DNA of 64,000 nucleotides from Scleroderma bovista (GCA_037178675.1 JAYMGJ010000192.1:1-64000), one strand, 5' to 3'; counted from the stretch's first letter, positions 23,151 through 33,943 are shown. Notes: generated by a model not told the origin, from the sequence alone. Program-made: numbers and translations.

Positions 23151-23693
23151 ATGCAACTTCTGGCTGTATGCAACCAACAGAGTTCTCAAGCCTCCTCTCA
23201 AGCTTCCCACTGTGTCAGCCATACCAATAACTTGGCTGATACCTTGGATGATCAAGAATCCACCAGTTTGGGTTTGGTGCTGGAGGTGGCGAATGACATT
23301 GGAAGCCCTGTGGACGCATTGGATGGGCAGATGGACACCTCAAGCGTCGAAACGAACACGGATTACACAGGAAATCGTCAGACTCCCTCGAAAGAAGATG
23401 AAACCGCCAGACTTACCCATGGAAGCTGCAAGGCAGTGCTCAGGCGAGCCAGCCAGTTGCAGGAACCATGCGGACAGGTCAACCGTGCATACGGACGTGC
23501 AAAGAGCATTATGAAGAGCGCAATAACGCCTGCAAACGAAACGGAAAATGTCAGAATGCGTCGAAACCGCAAATCTCACCTGTTGAACCCGAAATCGAGT
23601 GATCCAAGCGTGCTGGTCGATGAAGAAAGGTTAGGGCAGGTAGTATCGAAGTATACGCACCGTGGAACGCAGGCGTTGGGCACCACAAGTTGA
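23151..23693 (+). CDS. 180-codon open frame in left terminus, function unknown
   Basis: From ATG 23151. The same frame is open upstream to about 23088 (GDVEDIVAEHHQRNHAPALP) after an AG that could be a splice acceptor. The protein is hydrophilic: Q/S-rich start, acidic middle (NNLADTLDDQESTSLG), basic later part. Its 3' half overlaps, antisense, exons 3-4 of the multi-exon gene, so only the first half may be coding. Plausibly an accessory or N-terminal exon of the transposon gene. Family not recognised. Confidence 0.35.
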   Translation: MQLLAVCNQQSSQASSQASHCVSHTNNLADTLDDQESTSLGLVLEVANDIGSPVDALDGQMDTSSVETNTDYTGNRQTPSKEDETARLTHGSCKAVLRRASQLQEPCGQVNRAYGRAKSIMKSAITPANETENVRMRRNRKSHLLNPKSSDPSVLVDEERLGQVVSKYTHRGTQALGTTS

Positions 23694-23891
23694 ACGTTCG
23701 TCTTTGAACGAGCGTTAAGGGCGAATGAAACGGCGCTGACGGTGGACGAAATGACGACGTGGTCGACACGACTAGCGGTGGCGACGTCGACTGAGTGCGA
23801 GTCGAAGCAGCACTGCTGGCTGTAGAGAGTCAGCACATGTGTCAAAGCCGAAGAATACAGGAGACTCACCAGTGTCGTCGGAGCCACCCAT
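23417..23891 (-). CDS. TIR-borne multi-exon gene, left copy
   Basis: Mirror image of the right-terminus copy: exon 1 23891-23870, exon 2 23819-23661, exon 3 23612-23580, exon 4 23529-23417. Identical in sequence. See the right copy for the protein description. Confidence 0.5.
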
Positions 23892-24118
23892 CAACCCTCA
23901 GAGCGTCCGTACGGACTCGTTAGACGTCGATGACGTCGATGCGGGAGGCTCGAGATCAAGCGCATAAACGTCAGCAAAGCGCAAGACGAAATCACCTACC
24001 TAGAACACGCACGCATCATGCAGCCACCTCAAACCACTCCTAAGGGATTACTTCATCGCGTATGCCCTCCACCACAGTAAGTTAATGCTCTGATATTCGT
24101 TCTCCTCATCGATTGTAG

Positions 24119-25995
24119 AGCATTGTCAGCTCCAGGAGGGCAAGAATCGGGAAAGGGCACTTTCACTCTCTGATAACCTCCTGCATGTAAGTCGATCACA
24201 TTCGACACGGTATTTTGGGTTGCATGACATGCCAGCAGGCAGACGTTGAGGACATGAGTTCTCGTGCAAATGCAAATGAGGTCAAACGACCTCGTCGTAC
24301 CCAGCACGAACCCCCTACGGAGGGTGAACTGGAACATGCACGGACTAGGCTCAGAACAGCAAAAACAACCAAGGCCTTGGCCAATAATATTCGGGTTCCA
24401 ACACTCGTTGCTCTTTGCCATGAGCTGGAGATTCCTATTGACAATCCAAAACGGCCAGGAAAGAAGATAGGCCTTGTTGAACTTATCGGGAAATGGGTAA
24501 GAACCTCTTCCTTTCTTCAACCATTGCTAACTGTAATCTAGCGCATTGAGCACGGGCTTGCAGACATGGCAGGTAACCTAATTGAGCATCTTGTAGAGCC
24601 TACTGCAGTTGACTCCTGTGAGACACCCGTGGTACTTGGCCGTGCAGTACTCGCGGAAGTGTGGAAAGACCAGGAATGACTAGTCCTTCCATCCTTCGTT
24701 TTTCCAGCACCCACTGCCCTTGGTAGTGAGAAAAGAAAGCTTTCTGCAGACCAGTGGCGATCAGCTGGTATGATACATCTTGTCATCACCCTAATCCGAA
24801 TCTGGGGCCGCTCGGAGGGTAGACAACGCCAAATGCTTAACAACTACATGCATCTCGTCACAGCGGTTTATATAGCTAACCTCCGTTCCACTTCTCGAGA
24901 GCTGGCAAGTAACTATACTGATCATTTCAAGCGCTATCTTTTGGGGGTCTTAGATTTGTATAAAGAAGCGAAATTGCAGTCGGTCCACCATGCGTGTCTC
25001 CATTTTGAGCAGTTGTTAGTTGGGTTAGGACCTGTTCATTCATGGAGGGCTTGGGCTTTTGAACGTTTCAACTACAAGCTCCAGAGGACCAAAACAAATA
25101 TGCGTTTTGGTGCGTGTTTATTAAGCGTTCACGCAACAGTTACTGACCGTGCTCAGGTGAACTTGAGCTGACATTCATGAATGACGCGTGCCGTGCAGCC
25201 AATCTTCAGATGTTGCTGAATAGCTCACGCATCCCCCCGTCCATGAACAAACTTTGGCCCACATTCCAACAGGTGTTCAAATCCAGTGTGCGAGGTACAC
25301 GTCTCAGTGATGCATATGCTCCAAGAACACTTAGTGAAATGAAGGCCATCCCTGCAAATCCAATGTCTCGAGGACGCCTAAAAGCAGTATGCAAGGCATA
25401 CTTACCTTTAGCCATGGAACACACGCATGCTCAATCACCAGAAGGCAGGTGATCAAGTTATTACTCTGTACCAGCAACCTCATACTAGATGTAGTGATTC
25501 GCTGGTGCAAAGCATTACATATGGGGGGCATGACCTTTCAGCCAGTTGCTAGATCGCAACGCAATTCACATGTGATTGTTTGACTCCCTGGGCCGTACAA
25601 CACCCAATTCCCTGCCCAGATACTTGGGCTATTCATCTTCACTACGACGGAAGACATCTTTGGAGTCATTTCTCGCTACGCCTCTCTCAACGATACGGAT
25701 GCTGAGTGTGACCCTTACCCTCAGTTCGGTGCAGTTGCTGGTCAGCTGTATTATGATGCAGTTGAACCACCATTCGTCGTCAATGCATCCAATTTCCTAA
25801 CGCTATTTGCCATGACTCCAATGCAACTGGATTATATATCAAAGCCTGTTGTCCATGTCCTACCGCTTTACAAGGTACTACACTCTTCTTTCACTTGAAT
25901 ATTGACGAAAGATTGACTGCCACCTCTCTAGGACATATACTGTCAGCAGGAGACATTTCAGGATATAGAAGATGGTCACGACAAACCCTGAAATG
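24119..25995 (+). pseudogene. CACTA transposase C-terminal part (SAP-like + DUF4218-like)
   Basis: Exons: about 24119-24186, about 24233-24496 (ADVEDMSSRANANE ... VPTLVALCHELEIPIDNPKR, a SAP-like helix pair), intron 24497-24541 (45 bp), 24542-25109, intron 25110-25156 (47 bp), then 25157 onward. The second block contains KLSADQWRSAGMIHLVITLI, MHLVTAVYIANLRS, HHACLHFEQLLVGLGPVHSW and FERFNYKLQRTKTNMRFG, typical of the DUF4218-like region that follows Tnp2 in basidiomycete CACTA proteins. After the intron: ELTFMNDACRAANLQ, SVRGTRLSDAY. In-frame TGA at 24677-24679 and 25581-25583 and a frame slip near 25520 break it; the coding signal persists to VVHVLPLYK (about 25875). No catalytic DDE segment is present. 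Confidence 0.7.
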
Positions 25996-25999
25996 ACCC

Positions 26000-26808
26000 G
26001 AACCCACGAGGCTACTAGGTTCATACTTTCCAGAACTCTCAGCCTACCCTCATATCACAACAGCCGTCGAACCCATGTTTGTATAACGTATAGTGTCTAT
26101 CGTAATGAGGTGAAGTAGGCGGTGTTTGTACAACTACTACACGTTAGCAGTGCAAAAACAAGTAATATATGCCATATCTCTCCTTAAGTTTCCACTGGCG
26201 TCGTTGATGTAGAATCTTGTACCATTTCAGGGCAGATTCATCGCGTTGTAGCCGTTTGTACTGTCTTCATTCTGGCAACGTGAACTCCAGCGTGTACTAA
26301 GGACAAGTAAGCTTCTTGTATCACACGCACTCTTTTGAATCCAGACATCTAAAAGACCCTCCCATGTAGGGAAGTACATGCAGTGTCCTCCAGGATACCT
26401 TCAACACCACCTAGCACAGCTAGTAGTTATTTCTAGATTTCTAGAGCTGCCATAGTTGACCATCACGGCTGCGTAGTGTTGTCGTCATAGATAGTGATAT
26501 CCTCAGCATCGTCAATGAGAGGAGGGGGGGGGGCATCAACTTAAAGTTGATGACAGATCGCTCTATCTTGAATGCGTGGCGCTAGATACTGCCTGTAGTT
26601 GGTGACCACCACAGCAAGGTTGGGCCAGAGTATGGGGGTAACGCAAGTGAGAAAGATGGCAATGTCGCTCACAACGTGTTCGAGTACATACTTTCGCAGA
26701 TAACCTTGCTGGCCAACATGAATGCCAATACGATCAGGCGGTGGGAAAACACGCCTTCGGTTGTTGATGGAGGATGGGGGCCAAAGGTGACCGAAGGGTG
26801 TAGTTTCG
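26000..26808. other. Central part of CACTA-like element, nothing recognised
   Basis: No gene-like frame. A run of ten G's lies at about 26525-26534. It joins the right terminus at 26809. Confidence 0.4.
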
Positions 26809-26993
26809 TGTGGTGGAGGGCATACGCGATGAAGTAATCCCTTAGGAGCGGTTCGAGGTGGCTGCGTGATGCGTGCGTGTTCTAGGTAGGTGATTTCGTC
26901 TTGCGCTTTGCTGACGTTTATGCGCTTGATCTCGAGCCTCCCGCATCGACGTCATCGACGTCTAACGAGTCCGTACGGACGCTCTGAGGGTTG

Positions 26994-27468
26994 ATGGGTG
27001 GCTCCGACGACACTGGTGAGTCTCCTGTATTCTTCGGCTTTGACACATGTGCTGACTCTCTACAGCCAGCAGTGCTGCTTCGACTCGCACTCAGTCGACG
27101 TCGCCACCGCTAGTCGTGTCGACCACGTCGTCATTTCGTCCACCGTCAGCGCCGTTTCATTCGCCCTTAACGCTCGTTCAAAGACGAACGTTCAACTTGT
27201 GGTGCCCAACGCCTGCGTTCCACGGTGCGTATACTTCGATACTACCTGCCCTAACCTTTCTTCATCGACCAGCACGCTTGGATCACTCGATTTCGGGTTC
27301 AACAGGTGAGATTTGCGGTTTCGACGCATTCTGACATTTTCCGTTTCGTTTGCAGGCGTTATTGCGCTCTTCATAATGCTCTTTGCACGTCCGTATGCAC
27401 GGTTGACCTGTCCGCATGGTTCCTGCAACTGGCTGGCTCGCCTGAGCACTGCCTTGCAGCTTCCATGG
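26994..27468 (+). CDS. TIR-borne multi-exon gene, right copy
   Basis: Exon 1 26994-27015 (22 nt: ATG GGT GGC TCC GAC GAC ACT G), intron 27016-27065. Exon 2 27066-27224, intron 27225-27272. Exon 3 27273-27305 (33 nt), intron 27306-27355. Exon 4 27356-27468, then GTAAGT. Introns are 48-50 bp with CTGAC/CTAAC branch sites, and phases agree at every junction (109 codons). Protein: short acidic start MGGSDDT, S/T/P-rich exon 2, a hydrophobic stretch in exon 4 (VIALFIMLFARPYARL) followed by Cys-containing CPHGSCNWLARL. The 3' end is unresolved. A diverged paralogue with the same exon layout at 32780-32072 supports the model. Function unknown. Confidence 0.5.
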
Positions 27469-27734
27469 GTAAGTCTGGCGGTTTCATCTTCTTTCGAGGG
27501 AGTCTGACGATTTCCTGTGTAATCCGTGTTCGTTTCGACGCTTGAGGTGTCCATCTGCCCATCCAATGCGTCCACAGGGCTTCCAATGTCATTCGCCACC
27601 TCCAGCACCAAACCCAAACTGGTGGATTCTTGATCATCCAAGGTATCAGCCAAGTTATTGGTATGGCTGACACAGTGGGAAGCTTGAGAGGAGGCTTGAG
27701 AACTCTGTTGGTTGCATACAGCCAGAAGTTGCAT
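27192..27734 (-). CDS. 180-codon open frame in right terminus
   Basis: Identical copy of the 23151-23693 frame, on the opposite strand because it lies in the inverted terminus. Same reservations. Confidence 0.35.
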   Translation of the reverse strand: MQLLAVCNQQSSQASSQASHCVSHTNNLADTLDDQESTSLGLVLEVANDIGSPVDALDGQMDTSSVETNTDYTGNRQTPSKEDETARLTHGSCKAVLRRASQLQEPCGQVNRAYGRAKSIMKSAITPANETENVRMRRNRKSHLLNPKSSDPSVLVDEERLGQVVSKYTHRGTQALGTTS

Positions 27735-29071
27735 GTTATCCGGAAGTGCTGGGGCATGGTTGCGCTGGTGATGCTCTGCAACAATGTCTTCGACATCTCC
27801 TAATCATATCATCAATACAATAGATGGGATGTTGGCACTGTAGAACCTCTGCAAGACCTGGTGATCGAAAATGTTGACAAGCTGCAGGAAGACGGTCATG
27901 AGTGACTTGCCATTTGAATGTGTTCAATGTTCTGGAGCTGTTGAATATGCCCACCATTACCTTTTCTGGTGTGCAAAGAACACCATGGTTAAGATTCATC
28001 AAATGCTCCAAAGTACTCAAGGATAAGATGATCAAAACACCCCCATTCACCATTGAACTGGCCAAAATTCTGCTGCTTACAAATGTTGGCCACATCAAAA
28101 CCACCATCCCTGCTACCTCCACTGCAAGCAATGGAAATGACTACCACGACCCTGTACTAACAATGGCAAAGATGATGACTGTTGCAGGTTTCATTTCATA
28201 GCAGTCACTCACTTCTGCACCAGCATGGAGGAAGAAAAATTTTTCCTGATATCCCCAGCCATACAAGCCAAGTTCTTGTACTCTGCCCAAGTTTGGTCAG
28301 AGTACTTCCTGGAAACAGTGCCAACTACTTAAATATTCATAATGTTTTATTAGAAGTAAGATATCATATTTCTTTGGAAAACATTTGATAGGAAACAATA
28401 ATTTTTTTCTTCATTTTTCCTGGATGCTGGTGGACTGCCTAGAGTGTTATGGCCCAACATACATAGCATATTTTCCAACCAAATATTTTGTGAAATAGAG
28501 TACCTCTTTATTCAATTTTTAGCTTTAGAACATTGAAAAATACTTGCTGTGTATTTTTGTCAGAGAAAGATTCCATGTTGAATTATCATATATTTCAATG
28601 TTCCTTGCAGAAACTATATATGTGTTTTTTGGTGTGCTGTGGTTGAGAACATCTTATTATATCATGTATATTCTTGTCATGAGGTGGTAATATTTTATTT
28701 GGAAAAGCTGTGGGAAATCATGTATCCTAATCATTGGATGTTTTCTCAAATTACATTTGTTTTTTTTTTTGCATTATGTTCTAGGTTTGAATAATTAATT
28801 CTTAAATACCAAAATATGCCATAAACACAAGAGGGAGAATACTTAATTTTGTTTGCCTGTTTCATCAGAGATCAGGTCAAGATAACATATTGAATATTTG
28901 TGCTAAACAAAATAAGAATGTTGTTGATGTATGTTCTCTGGTACATCAGACAACAACAATAACATGTAATATTTCAATTTTAACTCCAAAGACAGGCAAA
29001 AAAACATAGTATCTCTTTATTCTTTTTTTTCTTCATATTTCCTGAGAAAATACTGAGCAATGCTTGCAGTG

Positions 29072-30005
29072 TACACTACAAACACTACACAACACTACAC
29101 TACACCACAAACACTACACAACATATCCTAATCAATACTACACATTTTTGGTAATCAACAGTAGTCCATAAACACTACACAACATTTGCTAATCAATACT
29201 ACCACACAAACACTAGACAACACTAATCAATATTCTGCATTTTTGGTAATCAACACTACAATACCAACAGTACACAACATTAGCTAATCAGGGGTCTGCA
29301 TTTTTGGCAGTCAACACTACCCAACATTAGCTAATCAGTGGTCCGCATCTTTGGCAGTCAACACTACACAACATTAGCTAATCAGTGGTCCGCATTTTTG
29401 GTAGTCAACACTACAACATTAGCTAATCAGGGGGCTGCATTTTTGGTAGTCAACACTACACAACCTTAGCTAATCAGGGGTCCGCATTTTTGGTAGTCAA
29501 CACTACAACATTAGCTAATCAGGGGTCTGCATTTTTGGTAGTTAACACTACAATATTAGCTAATCAGGGGACAAATTTGGGAAGATAAATATTGGACCAT
29601 ATATAGATAGGGGCTATTTGTACATGTTTGTATGTGTTATTTGTATGCTTTGTTGCCTTACTAAAAGTTGTAGCCACTGATTATACAAATCCAATAGTGG
29701 TCTTACCTAAGTAATTGGTGAAGATTTACTAGTGTTATGATCAAAACAAAAAACTGTGATGCGAAAAGTTTTTTGCTAGACTACATCTAACCTTGGATTG
29801 GGGATTCTCCACATCATGATGGGGATTCTCTGCACCACCACGGAGATTCTCCGCACCACCATGGAGATTCTCCACACTGCCATGGAGATTCTCCACACTG
29901 CCATGGAGATTCTCCACATCATGATGGGGATTCTCTGCACCAACATGGAGATTTTCCACACTGTCCTGGAGATTCTCCACACCACCATGGAGATTCGCCA
30001 CACTG
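29072..30005 (-). repeat. Outer segment of the foldback right arm
   Basis: Inverted counterpart of about 19980-21003: 45-bp repeats (29072-29572, about 10 units), unique block A (29573-29800), 24-bp minisatellite with GGAGATTCTCC cores (29801-30005). Shorter than the left arm because of fewer repeat units. Confidence 0.8.
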
Positions 30006-30289
30006 CCAGACGTTTAGGTCCAGTGACCTTATAGTAACATATTTGAGGCTTCACAGGTGGTCTTGCATACTAGCGCAGGCTAGGCTATCCAACTTGCCCA
30101 TACACACTCTTGTGCCCCCATGCCAAATTGACACGTTTGACATGCTCTCAGCACCATTCGAGCCCCTTGCACTGCTGCTCCCACACCATAGTACCAACCA
30201 CCTTAGGCAGCACTTTTCGGCATCAATAAGGGTCATTTAGATATATATTTTGTGACATAAACATTGTGCCTAAAAGATATACCATCCAC
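30006..30289. other. Unassigned 284-bp stretch
   Basis: No frame or repeat recognised. It separates the foldback structure from the reversed LTR. Confidence 0.4.
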
Positions 30290-31302
30290 TGTGCACCTAA
30301 GTGAGGGAAGAGGTCAGAACAACCAACAACCAACACCAAATGACAGCAATATGCGAGTGGTGGTCTTCCTATGCGTATCTGGTATTTAATCTCCTCAGGG
30401 GGATGTGCTTCACACCTTCAGGCAGGATGCAGGAGGGAAGGGAAGGGCTTCTGATGGGGAAGGAATGCGACTGGGGATGGTATTGACTCCTCTTCAGCCT
30501 ACCACAGTGGTTAGGAAGAGTCCTGGGATTGAAGAGCGATGATAGATTGTCAACAGGGGTGTAACAGCAGTGATGGGACAACAGGGAAGCAAGGGGACAG
30601 TTCCTGCTTCAAGAATGCGATGGACAATGATTGGATAGAGTGGACAGAGATGCTAGACTGTGCTTGAGCCTAGAGAACTGATCAGATACAAGATATATCT
30701 GACAAACAACAATAGTGGAGCTTTAGGCCAGCACTGGGTGACCTACAAGTCCAAAGACAGAGAGGGAGCTTATAGACAGAGTGGGAGAGTGAATGTGGTC
30801 ACTTTATTGAGGGGGAAGCAGACACTTCCTTGCAGCCTTTGGCTGCTGGTTTATATACAGGAGGGGCTGTGGCCCTGTAAGCACAAATGACTAAGTGCTT
30901 GGTAAGAGATTGGTAAGAAATTGGTAAGGGGAGTAATGGGGATTAGTAATGCAAAGAGGGGATGAATAATGCGCAGCAGAGTGAGTCAGAGTGAGCCAGA
31001 GTGACTCTGTGTGACTCAGACAGAAGGGAAGCACAACCTGTGATTGATTGAACTTTAGATCTGGAGATGAGCTTCTGAAGCAGTGCCACTGATGGGAGTG
31101 GCTGGGGGATAATAAAAGAATTGATCTGACCAGAAGAGCAGTGTCAGGGGGCCTGGAATGACAAGTAGAGTCACAGCTGGTCACAGAGTGTCACAAATCC
31201 CTTGGATTGAGCTTCTGTAGAGCAAAAATGCGAAATTTGGTGCTCCCAAAGTGCAGTCTTCCCTTGAGCAGTAAGGGGAGGGTTCTGTACTCCATTAGGG
31301 CT
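30290..31302 (-). repeat. Solo LTR, family X, reversed and partial
   Basis: Reverse complement of about 11325-12349 with high similarity, including the TATA-like box and the GCAGCC/GGCTGC palindrome near 30835. Begins TGTGCACCTAAG at 30290. The far half is missing: at 31302 it meets a hAT element, whose presumed target TTAGGGCT (31295-31302) is intact, unoccupied LTR sequence in copy 2 (AGCCCTAA near 11337). Confidence 0.75.
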
Positions 31303-31672
31303 TAGAGTTTAAAAGTCCAGTCCAGTCCGGTTTTTTTGCCTTTTTTGAAAGCAGACCGGACTGGACCGCTTTTGGAAGCCTGGGAATGGTTCATGGACCG
31401 CTTAAAGACTGGTCCAAAGTGGTTGCAACCGGTTTTCAAAAAGACCGGTCCAAAACTGCTAAAAAAACCAGTCCAAACCACTAAAAAACCGGTTTTTTTG
31501 CATTTTATTGATGTTTTTCACATCAAAGGTGTGTCAGATAGCATCTAAATACTATTTATAGACTGTAGTAATTATATACAAGTCATTATATATTTATTTG
31601 TGCCATATTTCATCCAAAAAGATCAGTTTTACACCCCTTAAGACCCACTGCAGGCCAAAATTAGCCTGTAAT
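31303..31672 (-). mobile_element. hAT-like miniature element, copy 2, truncated
   Basis: TAGAGTTTAAAAGTCCAGTC at 31303 and the following 370 bp match the reverse complement of the 9542 end of copy 1, up to GCCTGTAAT. Homology stops there and the other terminus is absent. Confidence 0.8.
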
Positions 31673-32040
31673 CAATGTCAGCCTGACCCAGTTTTGCAAT
31701 GCTTGACAATTTTTTCCTCAAAAGGCCTGACCCAGTTTTGCAATGTATCTACAACATCGGCCAGTCCCAGCTTTGCAACACTTGTCAATTTTTTTGTTCA
31801 ACAGGCCTGACCTAGTTTTACAATGCTCCCACCAGTCCCAGTTCTGCAATTTTTATCAAACATCAGCCCATCCCAGTTTTGCAGTGATTAATGTCCCTCA
31901 GGCCTGTACTAGATTTGCAATAATAGAAAACATCGGCCTGGCCCAGTTCTGCGAGCATCAGCCGGCGTCGGCTAGTCCCACCTTTACAGGCAAATGTACA
32001 TGTCCGATGACCCACTTTTGCAAGGGTTTGTGACTGAACT
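31673..32040. repeat. Degenerate tandem repeat, GCCTGACCCAGTTTTGCAA units
   Basis: At least seven imperfect units with consensus GCC(T/A)G(A/T)CCCAGTTTTGCAA, spaced about 45-65 bp. No gene. Confidence 0.6.
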
Positions 32041-32071
32041 ACCTGAAAGCGTGCCAAACCGCCAGACTCAC

Positions 32072-32780
32072 CTAGTGGAGCCACAAGATGGACTCCAGAC
32101 ACGTCGGACGGACTTGAGGACCATGCGGGCACGTCGAACGGACGCACGGACATGCAGAGCGTTGGAAACAACGTGAAGACAGCTGTAAATGTGCCAGAAC
32201 GCATCAGAACAAGTCAAAACGAGCCGAAAATGTCAAACTCACCTATGGTGACCGCAAAACAGCATCCAGATGAGCCAAACGGCTGCGGGAGCCGTGCGGA
32301 TGGGTCGAGCATACGGACGGAGACGCACAGCGTTGGAAACGTGACGGAAACGGCTGTAAACGGATCGCAGAACATCAGAACATGCCGAAACGGACGGAAA
32401 ACACAAGACTCACCTATTGGGCGCGAAATCGCGATGCCCAAGCTTGCCAACCGCTGGAGAAAGGTTAGCATCGACAGAGGAGACGTGTACGTACCACGGA
32501 ACACGCCAGTTGCGGCGATCGAGACTGCGAATCGAAGGATCGTCTTTGGATGACCTGAGAGTGGAGACGAGGCGATTGCGCCAAGTGTCGAGGGCGAGAG
32601 GGCTGGCGATGGCGACGGCAGTGGATACGGAGAGGTTGGCGACGTGGACGGCACGACTAGCGGCGGCGACGCCAACTCAATGCAAGTTGAGGCAGCACTG
32701 CTAGCTGCAGAAAGTCAGCATACGCGTCAAAGCCGAAGATCACAACGAAATGACTTACCAGTGTCGTCAAGGCCACCCAT
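32072..32780 (-). CDS. Diverged paralogue of the TIR-borne multi-exon gene
   Basis: Exon 1 32780-32759 (22 nt, MGGLDDT), exon 2 32704-32495 (210 nt, S/P-rich: PLPSPSPALSPSTLGAI), exon 3 32453-32414 (40 nt), exon 4 32353-32243 (111 nt), exon 5 32182-32072 (111 nt), then GTGAGT. Introns are 54, 41, 60 and 60 bp. Exons 4 and 5 are clear tandem duplicates of each other (FPTLCVSVRMLDPSARL versus FPTLCMSVRPFDVPAWS) with equal exon and intron lengths. Sequence around exon 1 and its upstream region to about 32960 is alignable with 23890-24060 of the CACTA terminus. Whether it is active is unknown. Confidence 0.5.
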
Positions 32781-33380
32781 CCTATCCGAAAGACGTCCAT
32801 ACAGACTTGTCAGGCGTCGACGGTGACGCGGCAGGCTCAAGATTGAGCGAATAAACTGCAATCAAGTCAGCCAAATGCCAGAAGTCGAAACAACTTACCT
32901 AGGACGCGCACACGCGACGCAGCCACTCGGGAACGACCCAAACTGTGCCTATGGAGTCTATAGACCCAGGCATCTACACGGTCGTATCAAAATTGGACCT
33001 ACAAACGTCAGTTGAGTGCTGGAGATCAAGAACGCCTACCTTGGATGCGAGAATGCGATGTGGTTGATGCAGAGACCTAGAAAACAAATCAGAAGGGTAA
33101 ATAAACTTGCCTTCGAATCCAGGATGCCGGGGAGCGCCGATGCGACGACGAAGACCACGGATGAGTCCCGTGCGCGCTGCAATCAGCAGGCATATGAGCG
33201 CGACGTGACTTACCAAATCGGGTAACGACGCGGAAGTCACTCCAAACCTTCGCATCAACAAGTCCCAAATACTACTTGTATCGGACACATTTACTTTGCA
33301 ACAACATTTTATTGCATTCAGCTAAGTACATCTATTTGATTACTTTTACTATACCTTTCTACCCATTACCCCACTCTGTT
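32781..33380. other. Upstream region of the paralogue; further splice-like signals
   Basis: Homologous to the inner CACTA terminus as far as about 32960. Beyond that, minus-strand GGTAAG/GGTAGG donors occur near 33045 and 33212, suggesting more upstream exons, but no reading frame could be assembled. Confidence 0.3.
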
Positions 33381-33390
33381 TATGGGGGAG

Positions 33391-33671
33391 TGTTGGATTA
33401 TAAACAGACTGTTATGGTTTGTTTATATACTTACATAAGCTTTCATCGCACTAGAGTAGAGTTCTATTACCATAGTCCCTCAGTAGCTTGCCAGCATACT
33501 GAGGGTGAGTACCATCTACTAACCACCACATCTACCTACTGATACCTTGTAGTTATCCTACAGGTACATACTAATATAAAGTAGCTTGCCAGCATACTGA
33601 GGTTACACTACAGCTTCTCCTTTTCCCTTCCTTAGGCTAGACCTTCCCTGTGCAGACCACCACCTTTCTAT
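33391..33671 (+). repeat. Remnant of another copia-like LTR
   Basis: TGTTGGATTATAAACAGAC at 33391 follows a polypurine-like TATGGGGGAG, with a TATA-like TTTATATAC nearby (about 33422). A 23-bp sequence, GTAGCTTGCCAGCATACTGA and the next three bases, is directly repeated at 33483 and 33583. The fragment runs without a clear 3' end into the truncated LTR of the next element. Confidence 0.45.
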
Positions 33672-33943
33672 ACACCTGGCGTAAACCGTTGACGAAGTGC
33701 GCACAAGACTGCAACCCATATTAGTGTAGACTTAGTAATAGTCCTCTTTAGAGTAGATGTTACATGTCACACGTCACACGTCACAGTCATGCGTCACACT
33801 ATTTGTTGTATATAAACAGCATTCATCGCTTATATAATATAACAGCTCTTGACCAGCTACCGCTACCATCTCTGGTTGTGCACTCCACCCAACAGGTGAG
33901 TTGGAGTAGCAGTTCCTCTACGTATGTAGGTATTGCTTCAACA

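Larger units (their letters stand above)
21814..24076 (+). repeat. CACTA-like left terminal inverted repeat
   Basis: 2,263 bp. The outer 0.9 kb is AT-rich and non-coding. The inner part carries two opposite coding signals (180-codon frame, plus; multi-exon gene, minus). The inner edge coincides with GTAAGT at 24077, a splice donor-like sequence leading into the central gene. Confidence 0.9.
21814..29071 (+). mobile_element. CACTA/EnSpm-like transposon, 7,258 bp, with 2,263-bp inverted termini
   Basis: Left terminus 21814-24076 and right terminus 26809-29071 are inverted copies with a constant coordinate sum (50885), so there are no indels between arms, and they look identical. The ends read CACTGCAAGC. 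The flanks carry a 3-bp duplication TAC (21811-21813, 29072-29074). The uninterrupted site survives in the left foldback arm (AGT-GTA-TTG at about 20998-21006), which proves insertion there. TIR starting CACT, 3-bp TSD and a DUF4218-like transposase C-terminus support the CACTA (EnSpm/CMC) superfamily. The Tnp2 catalytic domain is absent, so the copy is probably non-autonomous. Confidence 0.88.
26809..29071 (-). repeat. CACTA-like right terminal inverted repeat
   Basis: Inverted copy of 21814-24076, ends GCTTGCAGTG at 29071 followed by target copy TAC. Confidence 0.9.
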
